DNA of 64,000 nucleotides from Komagataella phaffii GS115 (lineage: Eukaryota > Ascomycota > Pichiomycetes > Pichiales > Pichiaceae). A model generated the notes under the pieces. It made no database searches and was not told the DNA's origin. It was given only the letters and a program-made list of their open reading frames with translations. Of this stretch, positions 35,934 to 46,915 are shown one piece after another. The stretch is from positions 620,001 to 684,000 of the forward strand of contig NC_012964.1 in NCBI RefSeq assembly GCF_000027005.1. The letters are read 5' to 3'. Position 1 is the first letter of the stretch. Each line of letters starts with the position of its first letter. The position numbers were made by a program, and so were the translations under genes.

Positions 35934-38237
35934 TTACTCTTGACCAAATCCAACAGTTTCCTCTACAGCTAGTGTCAACTTTTGTTTCAAGCTTCCATAA
36001 TCCTTGTAGGGCGGTAAGTCTACCCTGTTGAAACAAGTGTGAGATTTGGGTAATTGATTAGACTCTCCAGCTTTTTCAATGGTGAACCTACGAGGACCGT
36101 CTGATCCCTGGAGATCTTTGAAACCGTTGACTGGAATACGAGATGTTCCCGTTGTGAATTGTAGTAAACGGGCTTTTTGCTCCTTGTCCCATTCAGTGAC
36201 ACATTTCCAGAACCATTGAATCACCTCATCACTCTCCTGATATCCTCTATAGTCGGTATGTTTCTTCCAGTCTTCCACGTCAACATCTGCGATACCACCA
36301 ATTAACAACTCTAACTCTCTTTCGTCAAACACGTTTATTAGTTCTTGAGGAATCAATTCGTTGAATCCGTCCATAAATGCCTTAAATTGTTGCTCAACCC
36401 GTCTGTGGATCTTCCATTCAGTTATCAACTCAACATACTCCATCTTGTTCTCTTCAGTGACTTCAATATCTCTACCGCCTTCTTTCAAGTCCACAGTAAC
36501 GATCTCTCCAAATCTCTCATCCTCTGCACTAAATGTTAAGTCTAACACATCGGTGATGTCATTTTCCAATATCCATTTCAGTGATCTGTAAAATTCAGCA
36601 TCAACTCCCTCCATGTCTTGCAGAATTACCTTCTTATGCAAAATCATCTTATATAAAGCACCAACAAAGAATGCATCCAGGAATCTTCTGTGGAAAATTC
36701 CCAATCCGACAACCCTTCCAATGAACTTGAAGTAATTAAGATGCTCAGGGTTAATTCCAGAGTTGGGGTTGATCTGTAACGTGTAATTGTCGTGAGTAGA
36801 ATATTCAAACAAACAATAGAATGGGTTAAACATGTCATGAGAAAGTAAAAAGAAAAATTCTCTGGAAACTCCTCCGTAATCCAGACCTTCTTCTCCGTCA
36901 AACTTGATCATCAAACGCTTCTTCAAGTCCTCAGGCGATTGACGCATAATTTCTTGGTATGAATCCTCAAAGATATGTGATCGTCTCACCTTGATATGGC
37001 ATTGTCCAGGTAAGATTCTAAGTGCTGGCTGGGATCTAAAGTAGATCACTTTTCTTCTGAAGTCACGCTTGTACTGCGGAACATTTTGGTCTAAGGACGA
37101 AGGCAATCTTGGATCATCCCAAGTAGTGGTCTTGGTGTTGTGGTCTACAAAGTAGACTCTTGCGGTGTTAGTCAGCCTCATTTCCCATCCACTAGGCAGT
37201 GGTCCCAACTGCGACACAGGTTGCTGCTGAACAGTAGTGTTGGGCCCAACACTTCGGATATACTGCTGCCTTCTAGGGTCAACCCATGTGGTAGTTCGTG
37301 TATTATGGTCGACAAAATATGGCCTTCCCTCAGCCGTCAACCGCTGTTCCCAACCTGGAGGAAGCTCTCCCAATCCGAAAGTGGTGTATCCATTTGATGC
37401 CATTGACAGGGCTGTTTGGTTGTTTGAAGCATTGACAGAACCGCTACTGCTCAAATTGCCAACAGTGGTCGAGCTGGAGTTTTCCCCTGGAAGTGATCTA
37501 TCCATGTGTTGCCTTCGTTCTGCTTCGGTAGCATTAACTCTTTGGTTGGTTCTATCAGCTTCGGATTGGTCCAAAGCGGGTCTAGTCCAAGTAGTAGTTC
37601 TACTGTTGTGATCGACATAGTAAGTTCTTCCAAAGTTATCAGTTCTGCGTTCCCAGCCCGGAGGTAACCTTCCGTACTGGTCCTCGAATGAAGAATACTG
37701 TCTATTGGAGGCAGAAATAAGCCCTGGAGGGTTCGATCCTGCATCATTGGCGGAAGGTCCAGGGGTTAGCAGCTCTGCAGGAGGTCCATTTGGAGGAGAC
37801 ATGTGAGAAGCGGCTCCACCCTGCCTTCCTCGACCTTTATGAGAGAGAGTAATGAATACCTCCCCGCTTACTATTAGGTTATCATTTGATTTTTTTAAGG
37901 GCCTTGTGAGGGTTTCCGATTGACTAATATCGTTCTCTAAATCGATAACATCTCCGATCCGAAGGTTAATGACACCCAGAAACCCTTGATCCTTCTTCTT
38001 GAACTTTTTCTGGTCAAAAATCTGAATAGCAAGTATCGAGTTCTGTGTGCAGTTGAACTCGAAGCTCTCGTTCCAAAAAGGATGTAACGTACGTTTTGCA
38101 GTTGAAGTAGATTTTGTTTGAGCACCGTCAACGGTGATTACAGCGAATGGGTCTGGTGACCGAAATACGTCTCTCTTGTATAACCCATCGGCACCCACCA
38201 CTTGAACAGTGATCTTCATGGGTTGTAAGGCGGACAT
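35934..38237 (-). CDS. RSP5: RSP5, Nedd4-family HECT ubiquitin ligase
   Basis: 767 aa from ATG 38237 (a GTG one codon upstream is skipped; the Met at 38219 is an alternative). Domains: C2 at about 8-130 ([17 protein letters not shown] [20 protein letters not shown]); three WW domains beginning [40 protein letters not shown] and [20 protein letters not shown]; and a C-terminal HECT domain. The catalytic Cys is C735 in [20 protein letters not shown], 32 residues from the end, as in Saccharomyces Rsp5. It ubiquitinates endocytic cargo such as permeases. A Ser/Gly/Asn linker separates C2 from WW1. Confidence 0.98.
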   Translation of the reverse strand: MSALQPMKITVQVVGADGLYKRDVFRSPDPFAVITVDGAQTKSTSTAKRTLHPFWNESFEFNCTQNSILAIQIFDQKKFKKKDQGFLGVINLRIGDVIDLENDISQSETLTRPLKKSNDNLIVSGEVFITLSHKGRGRQGGAASHMSPPNGPPAELLTPGPSANDAGSNPPGLISASNRQYSSFEDQYGRLPPGWERRTDNFGRTYYVDHNSRTTTWTRPALDQSEADRTNQRVNATEAERRQHMDRSLPGENSSSTTVGNLSSSGSVNASNNQTALSMASNGYTTFGLGELPPGWEQRLTAEGRPYFVDHNTRTTTWVDPRRQQYIRSVGPNTTVQQQPVSQLGPLPSGWEMRLTNTARVYFVDHNTKTTTWDDPRLPSSLDQNVPQYKRDFRRKVIYFRSQPALRILPGQCHIKVRRSHIFEDSYQEIMRQSPEDLKKRLMIKFDGEEGLDYGGVSREFFFLLSHDMFNPFYCLFEYSTHDNYTLQINPNSGINPEHLNYFKFIGRVVGLGIFHRRFLDAFFVGALYKMILHKKVILQDMEGVDAEFYRSLKWILENDITDVLDLTFSAEDERFGEIVTVDLKEGGRDIEVTEENKMEYVELITEWKIHRRVEQQFKAFMDGFNELIPQELINVFDERELELLIGGIADVDVEDWKKHTDYRGYQESDEVIQWFWKCVTEWDKEQKARLLQFTTGTSRIPVNGFKDLQGSDGPRRFTIEKAGESNQLPKSHTCFNRVDLPPYKDYGSLKQKLTLAVEETVGFGQE

Positions 38238-39262
38238 CACAGTGTGTCGTTTGTCTCTAGCGGTGAATCTCTTTCCAAGTGCAGTTTAAAAAAGAAAAAG
38301 ACTGATCTATATTAACTGGAGGATTATTCACCTAAACTCGAGTAATCTAGTCTACTGATACACCTGAAAGGTTAGTAATAAATCAACTAAAGTTGAGAGT
38401 TTGTTGATTTGCAAGCAGGGGAAGGAACACTCGAGGATTTCTGGGAGTGTGTCACAGAGATCTCTACACCAGAACAGGCTTAGAATGGAATAGAGCGGGT
38501 TATAACCGGTAATTAGGCAAGTTAGGTGGAGTACAGGGTGAGCAAGGATACTAGACCAATCGGAGGGAGTCAGAAAGTTGGAAGTAGAGAAGAGTAATCT
38601 ATTAGAGCCATCTTGGGTGCAAGCCGTGGAAGCACTTTTGAAAAAAATAGATCGGTCTAGAATGCGTGCTGTGAGACAATTAACTCACAGGCAGTTATTG
38701 GCGTCTCCGGCTGGAGCAAAACAAGATGTAGGTCGTATTTTTTATTATTTAAGACGATTCGGAAGCCCTTTGTGGGTAAGGATTCTGATATGAATTTTTT
38801 GGAAATTTCTTCAAATTTCAATTGTGAAATTCCAGTAGTTATATATAAATGATTGAGAATTGCTCAACTCTCCAGTCCTTGAGTTGGTGAAACAGTGAAA
38901 TCCGTAAAAACTAACAATAAAAAAATTATATACATAACATATTATAGTGGGACCTTTTATTCACCTTTTAGCCACCATGACACAATCCACCAATGTTTCA
39001 TATTTATAACTTGCCTAACCACTGATAAATTGCCCTATAGTACAACATTCTCTATGTTGTTTTCCAATTCATCACGTCAGAGAACTTTGGGGTAAAGCTT
39101 AATCTCGCGAAAACCTCCCCAAGAGATGGCTGGATAATGATCACCAGACCACTTTGTTACCAGCCATTACATCCAGCCATTCACCTCTTATATTAATAGC
39201 CACTCTTTACAAAAAGTATGTAGGAGAAATAATTTTGTTTTCCCCCCTTACAGCTACCGATT
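38238..39262. other. Divergent intergenic region RSP5 / WD protein
   Basis: About 1.0 kb. A 71-codon TTG frame at 38578-38793 is not convincing. The stretch 38890-39000 is AT-rich. No gene or RNA recognised. Confidence 0.45.
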
Positions 39263-40846
39263 ATGAGCAAGACGTTCCATGACAAGCAAAGTTATCTTGA
39301 CAATTGGACTTTTCAAAACCCAAGTTCAGACTCTCTGGGTTCAAGCAGCTCAGAGTCGTTGCTAGATAGAGCATGCTCCACAGGCAATTTAAAACTTCTT
39401 TCCAATTACTGGAAAGTTCCCAGTTCAGATGATAACTACAATTATTTGACTGCTTTTGATGTGCACAATGATAAGCCCACTGTCGCTATCGCTTCAGGTT
39501 TGGGAAACTCCAATCTTTTGATCGGAAGTATGAAGGAGAATACTGGAATATCTTCCAAATATCATCTAAACCACCACCAGTCAATCACTTTACCCAACAT
39601 CCACTCATTGAAATGGTTAAACAATAGCTCACCAGGCGATTTTGACTTCCTTTTATCGGGCCATGTCAGTGGATATGTGAACCTTACTATTATCCCCGAC
39701 AAAGAAGATTGTGATTTCAAGTCTGCCGAAATCATCAAGCGATTTAATCACGAGAAACATATGACTACTAAAGACCAGATCCAATCAAATATCATCTCGT
39801 CCTTAGAGCTTTCTCCCAAGGCTTGGAAATCTTGTAACTTGAACTCCATGTTCACCGTCTACAAGGACAAAATCTTCATGTGGGACTGCTCTAGATCTAG
39901 AGCTCCTATTTTGATGAACCACTCTGCAGGGTCTGCATCTTTGCACCCATCACCTTTCAGGGATGGAATTTTAGGTGTTGCTGGAAAGTTTGGGATAGCT
40001 CTCAACGACCTAAGGATTGGCAAAGACAGTAACCCTTCATACTTTGTGCCCAAAATCGCAGATAGACAGATTCCAGAATCCCAGTTGGTCAAGTGGTCTG
40101 ATACAGACTCTAACATCCTTGCTTCTTCTCATGGAAATGTTGTCATGCTGTGGGACGTGAGAATGAATGATACTCAATTGGCTATCTTAGAAGGCCACAA
40201 TGACGAAGTGACATCTTTAGAATGGGGCTCTAACCAAGATCTTTACTCAGGTAGCAAAGATGGAGGAATAGTGCATTGGGGTCTGGACCTCGATCTATTA
40301 CAGCCTGTTACGAAACCTGCCACATGTACCCTGAAAGATGGCCTGAGCTCAATTCGTCTAAAACAGACTGAAGATCGTTCCATAGTGGAAGATCTTGTAA
40401 GTTCAATTAATTGTGGTACATTTATCCCGGCTTCCAACTCCAATATTGTTGAATTGGCTCAAATTAAATTGAACGGAAGAAAAAGATTATTAAGTATTGA
40501 CGATTCTCTGTTTCTTGGAATGCATGATACCCTTGAACTAACTGAGAGAATGCCCGTTATAAGCGAACAAGAAGAAGACGAAATAAGTTCTTCCAACACT
40601 GTGTTTTCGAACCCAAACACGCCACAAACGTTTTTCTCTTCTTCAGACACTCTGGTGTCTGCCAAAAACGAGCAGCTCAACTTTGATTTCAAGGATAGAG
40701 CTTTTTCAAAACCTACAACTAATACAGAGGATACGCTATCGTTGAAGCAGTTACCTGATCTGCCAAAAAGTCTCTACACAGTGCCTCAACAAAAACAACG
40801 GGATACTCTCCCACAAGTTAACTCCATGATACCCGAAGTAGTATAA
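39263..40846 (+). CDS. DSE1: WD40-repeat protein, DSE1-like
   Basis: 527 aa from ATG 39263. Beta-propeller repeats are visible: SGHVSGYVNLTIIPD, then an SAEIIKRFNHEKHMTT block, a FMWDCSRSRAPILM-type strand (KIFMWDCSRSRAPIL), then VVMLWDVRMNDTQLAILEGH and DEVTSLEWGSNQDLYSGSKD. After the propeller the C-terminal 150 residues are Ser/Thr-rich and unstructured. The SAEIIKRFNH block recalls Dse1 of Saccharomyces, a daughter-cell WD protein linked to septum and cell-wall turnover; I give this from memory and moderate certainty. A generic WD scaffold is the alternative. Confidence 0.6.
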   Translation: MSKTFHDKQSYLDNWTFQNPSSDSLGSSSSESLLDRACSTGNLKLLSNYWKVPSSDDNYNYLTAFDVHNDKPTVAIASGLGNSNLLIGSMKENTGISSKYHLNHHQSITLPNIHSLKWLNNSSPGDFDFLLSGHVSGYVNLTIIPDKEDCDFKSAEIIKRFNHEKHMTTKDQIQSNIISSLELSPKAWKSCNLNSMFTVYKDKIFMWDCSRSRAPILMNHSAGSASLHPSPFRDGILGVAGKFGIALNDLRIGKDSNPSYFVPKIADRQIPESQLVKWSDTDSNILASSHGNVVMLWDVRMNDTQLAILEGHNDEVTSLEWGSNQDLYSGSKDGGIVHWGLDLDLLQPVTKPATCTLKDGLSSIRLKQTEDRSIVEDLVSSINCGTFIPASNSNIVELAQIKLNGRKRLLSIDDSLFLGMHDTLELTERMPVISEQEEDEISSSNTVFSNPNTPQTFFSSSDTLVSAKNEQLNFDFKDRAFSKPTTNTEDTLSLKQLPDLPKSLYTVPQQKQRDTLPQVNSMIPEVV

Positions 40847-40897
40847 GTATGTTTCTCATAAACCTAATTATAGTACAATTCAGATTATAAAACCGAC

Positions 40898-41896
40898 TTA
40901 TATCCTAGCTAGAGCTTCGTAACTAGGGCTAGTATTTATATAATCGTCGACGAAATACTGCTCAATATTCTTGTGTAACCAGAGTAGTAGTTGGTTCAAA
41001 GTCGTCTTGAAGAAATCTAACGATTGGCTATCAATCTTTGTCTGAGAAATTAATGACGGCAACGTGACTAGTAATCTTAAAAGATGTGTTGGCCCGTAGA
41101 TTGAAGAGTAGTCTAGTGGTTCTGTGGATGTGTTCATCAACTCTTTCAGTTGTTTGCGTTCAAATTGATACAACAAAATGGATGCCAATGTCGTGTTGAA
41201 ATAGACCCGTAGGCCTTGAAAGAAATCAAGCGTATTGTCGTAGAAGGCACTATGTTTGGCCACTCCCTCCAAAACGAAAGATTGATAAGTGTTGCAAATA
41301 TCCTTCACTGGGTGCCGTGAAGGAATGTCAACCAACTTGTTCTCTTTTGTTATTCTTTCCCAATCATCGACTAAAAGTTCCTTTAAGGCGACTGAGACAG
41401 AAATTTCGAACCCAGCATCTTTCGTTTCCTGTTTCAATAACTCCGGTAGTACACAGTCCTTTATGCGCTTAGGTTTGGCTTTCCCGTTAGCATTCTTTTC
41501 CTCTGAGCTCGCTGCTGGGGTTGCGATTAGTTTAGCCTTTAACTTCGGTGTTACGGCTTTTTGAGGTTTTTTCAGTTTTTGCATTGTCCGATTTCTAAGA
41601 TCCTTTTGTAGTTGTAAATTATCTGTGCTCAGTACCAGAAGCCTCTCAACAGTAACCCATTCGTCCCATTTAGGCTTCCAACCTTTATAATGCACATAGA
41701 AGCAGGTCTTTCCCATAAAAGCTTCAGGAAAATTAGAGAATCCCTTCGAGTCTATCTCTTCTTTGCCCTCGGGACCAACAATACTCGTAGAATTTGCTTG
41801 GTGAGTTTTTAATATCTTTGCCTCATAGAGTAGAGGTCCATGATATGCCAGACATTTCCCATTTATCTCCAATTTTGGCGGGTTTGGTTCCTCCAT
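40898..41896 (-). CDS. EAF3: EAF3, MRG-family chromodomain protein
   Basis: 332 aa from ATG 41896; the frame runs 29 codons further upstream to a GTG and is not used. A chromo-barrel covers about 10-100 (CLAYHGPLLYEAKILKTHQ, then FYVHYKGWKPKWDEWVTVER), the reader of H3 methylated at K36. A basic linker follows, then the MRG domain (LPELLKQETKDAGFEISVSV, later FVLEGVAKHSAFYDNTLDFF and YGPTHLLRLLVTLPSLI). Eaf3 is a shared subunit of NuA4 acetyltransferase and Rpd3S deacetylase. It is convergent with the WD gene. Confidence 0.93.
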   Translation of the reverse strand: MEEPNPPKLEINGKCLAYHGPLLYEAKILKTHQANSTSIVGPEGKEEIDSKGFSNFPEAFMGKTCFYVHYKGWKPKWDEWVTVERLLVLSTDNLQLQKDLRNRTMQKLKKPQKAVTPKLKAKLIATPAASSEEKNANGKAKPKRIKDCVLPELLKQETKDAGFEISVSVALKELLVDDWERITKENKLVDIPSRHPVKDICNTYQSFVLEGVAKHSAFYDNTLDFFQGLRVYFNTTLASILLYQFERKQLKELMNTSTEPLDYSSIYGPTHLLRLLVTLPSLISQTKIDSQSLDFFKTTLNQLLLWLHKNIEQYFVDDYINTSPSYEALARI

Positions 41897-42139
41897 TGGA
41901 AGTAAATGTGCGGGTAAAATGTATGAAAGAGTCTGTGAACGCGACCAAAAAACATGTCCCTTGCGTCTACTGTGATATTTCACTCTATATAGACTTTACA
42001 ACCATTCTACATAAATGCACTTGTAATATACATTAAGTACCAGACTTGTGAGTAATGGATTTATATATAGTTGGTGGTTTGCTGCTTTGAAATGACGTTA
42101 CGTTTCGGACCCAAGAAATTAACTCCGTAGTGGAAAAAC

Positions 42140-43417
42140 CTACCAGCAGCAACAGTATGAATGAGATCTCTCGGTAGTTTCAGCCTGTTGGCGAGCATAA
42201 TTATTAGATCCATAGTTAGATCCATAGTTGGGGAACTTGGAATCAGTTAGTTTCTTATCAGTCCTCTTCCTCTGTGGGAGATTGCTAACAGGAGTAGGTC
42301 TATTCTTCTTGGGCTGCGAGTAACCATTTAGGTTTGTCTTCTTGTTGGTTGCCCAGTTCCACCCTTTCCCATCATTAAGCCTCATCCAATCGTATCGAAG
42401 GTCTACCGATGGAGCTTGGGAGGACGAGGAAGCTGGTGCAGGGGTAATAGGCTCTATACCTTCCGTCTCGATTCGCACCACTTCATTCATCAACCCAATT
42501 AAATAAGCATAATCAGGAGTATCCTCAAACTTAAGGCTTCGAACATACTCCATATACCGGCGAAATTGTGGTGGAAACCCTGCACATATTTCTTCTAATG
42601 GGGTATTTCTTTTCTTCTCTCCTATCTTTTCGTACTTTTCCTTGTTGCTGTTAGCCTTCAAACCTTGCCAGGGCAATTCTCCTTTCAAAAAATAAAGGAA
42701 AACGTGCCCCAGACTTTCCAAATCATCTCTTCTGGACTGTTCCCTTCCTAAATGCGTGTTGATGGACATGTATCGAGCGGTGCCACTCAATGCTTTCTTC
42801 TCTCTATACGGAATATGTTTTCCAGTGTTTGGATTTCTGTATTGCTTCACCATTCCAAAGTCAACCAAGTAAATCAAGTTATCCTGACCCGTTCCTTCAT
42901 AATCACCAATGAGGAAATTGTCTGGTTTGATATCTCTGTAAATCAACAAATTATCATGCACTAAACGGATTCGTTCAATCATCTGACGAGCAATCATAGC
43001 TACTGTCAAGTTTGAGAACTGTCTTCCGCACCAATCAAACAAGTCCTCCAAGGAAGGGCCTAAAAGTTGAATGATCAGTATGTTATAGAGCCCCTCGTTG
43101 CCAAAATAATACACTTTGGGTATTCCCTCATACTTGACCACATCCAGGTTCTCATCGTCTGTATCTTGACCTCCCAGCGAAGTTTGTCCTTGTTGATATC
43201 TTCTATGGTATTCAATGCGACTGTTGAGTTGTTTATAGGCAGTAAATTCATCTTTCAGTTGTGGAACCTTGGTCTTGCGAGACTCAAACTTGATTGCAAC
43301 AGGCTGATTGTTCCGTAATAGATCATACCCTTTGAATATGACGCCAAACGAACCTTCTCCAATCTTGACGTCGATTCTGTAGTGTGATGCTACAATGTTT
43401 GGAGATTGGGCTGACAT
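42140..43417 (-). CDS. YCK3: YCK3, palmitoylated vacuolar casein kinase I
   Basis: 425 aa. Casein kinase I catalytic domain about 13-300: IGEGSFGVIFKGYDLL glycine loop, VAIKFESRK with the ATP-binding Lys, IYRDIKPDNFLIGDYEG catalytic loop, and LVDFGMVKQYRNPNTGKHIP. The tail is basic and ends SYCCCW, a Cys-rich palmitoylation motif. In Saccharomyces a C-terminal Cys cluster takes Yck3 to the vacuole through the AP-3 pathway, where it phosphorylates HOPS; the shorter 425-aa length and CCC end are this species' version. The plasma-membrane kinases Yck1/2 also end in Cys, so the assignment rests on the kinase domain style. Confidence 0.85.
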   Translation of the reverse strand: MSAQSPNIVASHYRIDVKIGEGSFGVIFKGYDLLRNNQPVAIKFESRKTKVPQLKDEFTAYKQLNSRIEYHRRYQQGQTSLGGQDTDDENLDVVKYEGIPKVYYFGNEGLYNILIIQLLGPSLEDLFDWCGRQFSNLTVAMIARQMIERIRLVHDNLLIYRDIKPDNFLIGDYEGTGQDNLIYLVDFGMVKQYRNPNTGKHIPYREKKALSGTARYMSINTHLGREQSRRDDLESLGHVFLYFLKGELPWQGLKANSNKEKYEKIGEKKRNTPLEEICAGFPPQFRRYMEYVRSLKFEDTPDYAYLIGLMNEVVRIETEGIEPITPAPASSSSQAPSVDLRYDWMRLNDGKGWNWATNKKTNLNGYSQPKKNRPTPVSNLPQRKRTDKKLTDSKFPNYGSNYGSNNYARQQAETTERSHSYCCCW

Positions 43418-43797
43418 GGTTTATAGTTCCCTGCAATATCGTACTCTACAGGGGATGCCGTTCTCTCTACAGGGTTTAGTTGTGTTTGCGCGTGTGTTGT
43501 GGGCCCATACAACTAAAACGTTGTCTAATTAATTGTCGTTTGAAAGATTGGTTGTGGTTCCAAGGAGGGCGGGTTGTGCTACATATTCGTCGTGTATTGA
43601 TCATGTCTACGAAAGATAGTGGTAGCGCGGATATGCGAGAGGAGCTAAACCTAACGGCCAGCCAGAGTTTCAAATTTCACCAGTATTTCCGCTTACGAAG
43701 GCCGGAAAAACGTTCAGAAGAAAATAAAAGAAAACTTGGCGCACTAGCGTAGGAAGTTTCAGATTAATCAATTTTTCTATCTAGTCTATCAGAGTAA
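43418..43797. other. Gap upstream of YCK3
   Basis: About 380 bp between tandem minus-strand genes. A 48-codon ATG frame on the plus strand (43603-43752) is basic and unsupported. No clear regulatory element beyond this. Confidence 0.4.
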
Positions 43798-44970
43798 TTA
43801 TTGAGCGGGAACGCTAATTCCTCCTACTCTCAATGCAGCGGCCAGGTCCTTGATCAGGTCATTGACATTCTCGATTCCCACACACAGTCGAACCAGATCC
43901 TCTGGAAGGTCTCGTTCAGCACGGGTGTCAGGATCGATCGAAGCATGCGACATTTGGCATGGTAGGGATATAAGTGAGTTCACACAGCCAAAGGATACCG
44001 TGATACTCCAAATCTTGCACGCTTCTATGATCTTGCTTGAAGTCTCAACACTTCCAGTCTCAAAGGAGAGAACTGCTCCTGGACCCTTCGCCATCGACTT
44101 GTGCAATTCATATTGAGGATGGTCTGGCAATGCAACGGATCTCACTTTGAGTCCTGGAACGGTGATTAAGAATTGAGCGATCTTGATTGCGTTTTCCTGT
44201 TGTCTCTCAATACGTAATGCCAAAGTTTTCAATCCCCTCAATAGTAGCCAGCAATCAAAAGGCGCTAGACCACACCCGGTAGAATTGATCACAAAGTAAA
44301 GATCCTGGGCCAGTTTTTCACTGTTGGTGGCCAGCACTCCCGACATGATGTCATGGTGACCATTTAGGTATTTGGTTGCACTTTCGTACTGAATATCCAC
44401 TCCAAGATCTGTCAAAGGAGACATCAGAACTGGAGACATCATCGTGTTGTCAAAGACGACGATACAGTTGGGATTGATTTCATGCGCATGTGCTGTGATG
44501 CTTCTGACGTCCACCACCTTAATCAGTGGATTCGTTGGAGATTCCAAAAAAATCATACGAGTATTCTTTGTAATCTTTTGCTTCATTAGTTCAGTATCCG
44601 TGGTATCGTAATGGTTAACGATAAGTTGTTTTTTGTTCTTCAAGAATGTTAGTAATCGGTGAGTTCCACCATAGAGATCGTCACCTGCAATGACTTCGTC
44701 ACCTGGATCCAGCAACCTGACTATGACGTCCAGGGCACTCATTCCACTGGAGACAGCAAATGTCGCCTTTGCACCCATAATTCGACTTAAATAATTCTGC
44801 AACGTCGTTCTTGTCGGATTTCCAGATCTTGTATAGTCATAAGCTCCCATATTACTAAGAGAGTCCTGCCTAAACGTTGCAGTCTGGTAAAGGGGAGGGT
44901 TACATGAGTTGTACTGGTCCTCAAATCCGAGACGGACTAACTCTGTCTCAATGTCGAACTTTTCCTCCAT
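43798..44970 (-). CDS. STR3: Cystathionine beta-lyase
   Basis: 390 aa, a PLP enzyme of the Cys/Met metabolism family that turns cystathionine into homocysteine for methionine synthesis. Family motifs: YQTATFRQDSLSNMGAYDYT followed by RSGNPTR, SSGMSALDVIVRLLDPGDEV, LESPTNPLIKVVDVRSI, VVFDNTMMSP with the PLP-contacting Asp, and ESATKYLNGHHD with the Schiff-base Lys. The stretch NSTGCGLAPFDCWLLLRGLK is typical of fungal cystathionine beta-lyases rather than gamma-synthases. No peroxisomal signal is evident at its VPAQ end. Cystathionine gamma-lyase remains an alternative. Confidence 0.85.
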   Translation of the reverse strand: MEEKFDIETELVRLGFEDQYNSCNPPLYQTATFRQDSLSNMGAYDYTRSGNPTRTTLQNYLSRIMGAKATFAVSSGMSALDVIVRLLDPGDEVIAGDDLYGGTHRLLTFLKNKKQLIVNHYDTTDTELMKQKITKNTRMIFLESPTNPLIKVVDVRSITAHAHEINPNCIVVFDNTMMSPVLMSPLTDLGVDIQYESATKYLNGHHDIMSGVLATNSEKLAQDLYFVINSTGCGLAPFDCWLLLRGLKTLALRIERQQENAIKIAQFLITVPGLKVRSVALPDHPQYELHKSMAKGPGAVLSFETGSVETSSKIIEACKIWSITVSFGCVNSLISLPCQMSHASIDPDTRAERDLPEDLVRLCVGIENVNDLIKDLAAALRVGGISVPAQ

Positions 44971-45379
44971 TTCTTCTTAGTCCCAGGAGTGAAGTTTTTG
45001 ATCTAAGATGAAATTTATGTATTAATGGGATTATAATATACGATGCGATATCTTCTGAACGAGTTATCACTCATTATCACGCAAACCGGGGTTTCATTAC
45101 GGTTTTGGGAAATTTCGGCGGAAGTGCTTGCAAAATCGGGCAGGATCCGCGAGAAAACTCGTGAGCTTATCAGGGAGAAGTCAACTTTTTGCTAAGTACC
45201 CTCGAGATACACCCTCGGTTATGTTCCTAGATACCTCGGATCTTTATGCTTGTGGGGTTTGGTTTGGATGGGATGCCCTGGATCGTGTGCCAACCAGCTC
45301 GATCCCTCCTTCCAATCATTGTGAAGTAAAATAATCCAAAAAAGTACTAGCTAGTGAAGCACCTTTCTCCATAAACATC
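44971..45379. promoter_or_regulatory. Divergent intergenic region STR3 / complex I 24-kDa subunit
   Basis: About 410 bp. TTATAATATA at about 45025 can serve STR3. TCCAATCA at 45311-45318, 62 bp before the complex I ATG, is a near match to the HAP consensus ACCAATNA. No CACGTG or TGTGGC site for STR3 was seen. Confidence 0.45.
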
Positions 45380-46105
45380 ATGTCTCTATTAAGATTGTTG
45401 CCCAAGGCTACCAAGCCTCTACAGCAGAGAATTGTCACTGTGACTCCTAAAAGATTCTCTCACATGATCTCTGTTCACAGAGACACCCCCAAGGACAACC
45501 CTGAAATCCCATTTGAATTCACCAAAGAGAACCTAGAGAGAGCCAAGGAAATCATTGCAAAATATCCTCCTCAATACAAGAAGGGAGCTGTGATGCCCCT
45601 CCTAGACTTGGGTCAACGTCAACTTGGATTCACGTCCATCTCTGTTATGAACTACGTTGCCAAGTACTTAGACATGCCTCCTATGAGAGTTTACGAGGTC
45701 GCAACATTCTACACCATGTACAATAGAAAACCCATGGGTAAATACAATGTTCAAGTCTGTACCACGACTCCTTGCCAATTGTGTGGATCCGATGGCATAA
45801 TGAAGGCTATCACTGAACATTTGCAAATCAGGCCAGGCCAAACGACCCCAGACAACCTTTTCACACTGCAAGAAGTTGAGTGTTTGGGTGCATGTGTCAA
45901 TGCTCCAATGATCGCTGTTAATGATGACTTTTACGAGGACCTGACTCCAGAAAGAACCGTTGAGATCCTCAAGGGGTTTCAATCCGGCGATATCCCCAAA
46001 CCTGGTCCAGCTGACAGACACAGCTGCGAGCCTCACAGTGGACCTAAGGTTTTGACAAACGAGACTCCTTACCATGTCAAGGACTTTATTAGAGACGATC
46101 TGTAA
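45380..46105 (+). CDS. Complex I 24-kDa (NDUFV2/NuoE-type) subunit
   Basis: 241 aa. An iron-sulfur subunit of NADH:ubiquinone oxidoreductase in the mitochondrial matrix arm. The [2Fe-2S] ligands are C127 and C132 ([11 protein letters not shown]) and C168 and C172 ([11 protein letters not shown]), the family spacing. A presequence precedes residue 30 ([15 protein letters not shown]). The core has [20 protein letters not shown] and [20 protein letters not shown]. Its presence shows that this yeast keeps complex I, which Saccharomyces has lost. The symbol in related species is NUHM. The 3' flank is a long AT-rich convergent spacer. Confidence 0.97.
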
Positions 46106-46915
46106 ATGATTTTAGAGGAATAGCACGAATAAAGGAAAAAGCAAGAAAACATCAAATAGAATAAGAGAGGAAGGATGATGACCAAGACTGAGAAGACGAA
46201 GAAACAGAACGAAAAGATAGAAATGCCAGAGGCTAGTGCAACTATTTTATCATTTATTTATTTATTAATCATTGAAAGTAACTCGATTGACTAAATACAA
46301 AATTGTATGGCTTTTAGTAGGAAAACTGTAGAATTTCCTTTACAGGATGTAATAGGAAGTAGGTCACTTTTTTGCCTGATGATACTTGATCTATTAGGGG
46401 TCTATAACAGTAATCATGATCTATTTTTTTGGGAGTGCTGAAACAATGGATATCAACTTTTCAGTAAGGATTTCATTGGTGTCTTTTATACTTGAGTATT
46501 GGAACACTGAGAAAAGAAAGAGAAAACCCAAATTATTATTGGCCAAGATGTGTGAATTGAACCCATCCGTTTCATATGTTTACAATAAAGTGTCAAAACT
46601 GACGTAACTAGGCCAAATCGTTACGCATCGTGAACCATCAACGGATAAACCTCAATCTTTAGCATCTGCCTTTCATTCTTAACACAGTTTTGATTCACAC
46701 ATGATCAACTCGTCGTACCACGGAATCATCAAACCAATTTAAAAATCAGCTCAATTGTATGAAAGTTCTCATCCCGTGCCTGAAATGCTCTCTCTCTTGA
46801 GGTTAGACTGACTACCAAATGATAACCTGATAAGCATCAAAAGATTGTCGCGATAAAGTATCGAACCCTTAATAGATAAGTGAACCAAAATAGACTCCAT
46901 GGTCGCTGAAAATGA
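46106..46915. other. Long convergent spacer
   Basis: About 810 bp between two gene ends, unusually long for a convergent gap here. It includes TTTATTTATTTATTAA (about 46254-46269) and a 63-codon ATG frame at 46416-46607 with no recognisable content. No tRNA or convincing snoRNA was found. Confidence 0.4.

Noticed and set aside
38578..38793. 71-codon frame upstream of the DSE1-like gene
   Set aside because: TTG start and no similarity or structure visible.
43603..43752. 48-codon basic plus frame upstream of YCK3
   Set aside because: Too short, no evidence of conservation.
46374..46440. Possible C/D box snoRNA (TGATGA ... CTGA)
   Set aside because: Boxes occur by chance in AT-rich DNA; no terminal stem or guide could be shown.
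46416..46607. 63-codon ATG frame in the convergent spacer
   Set aside because: Basic, no pattern; spacer shows no promoter-like features.
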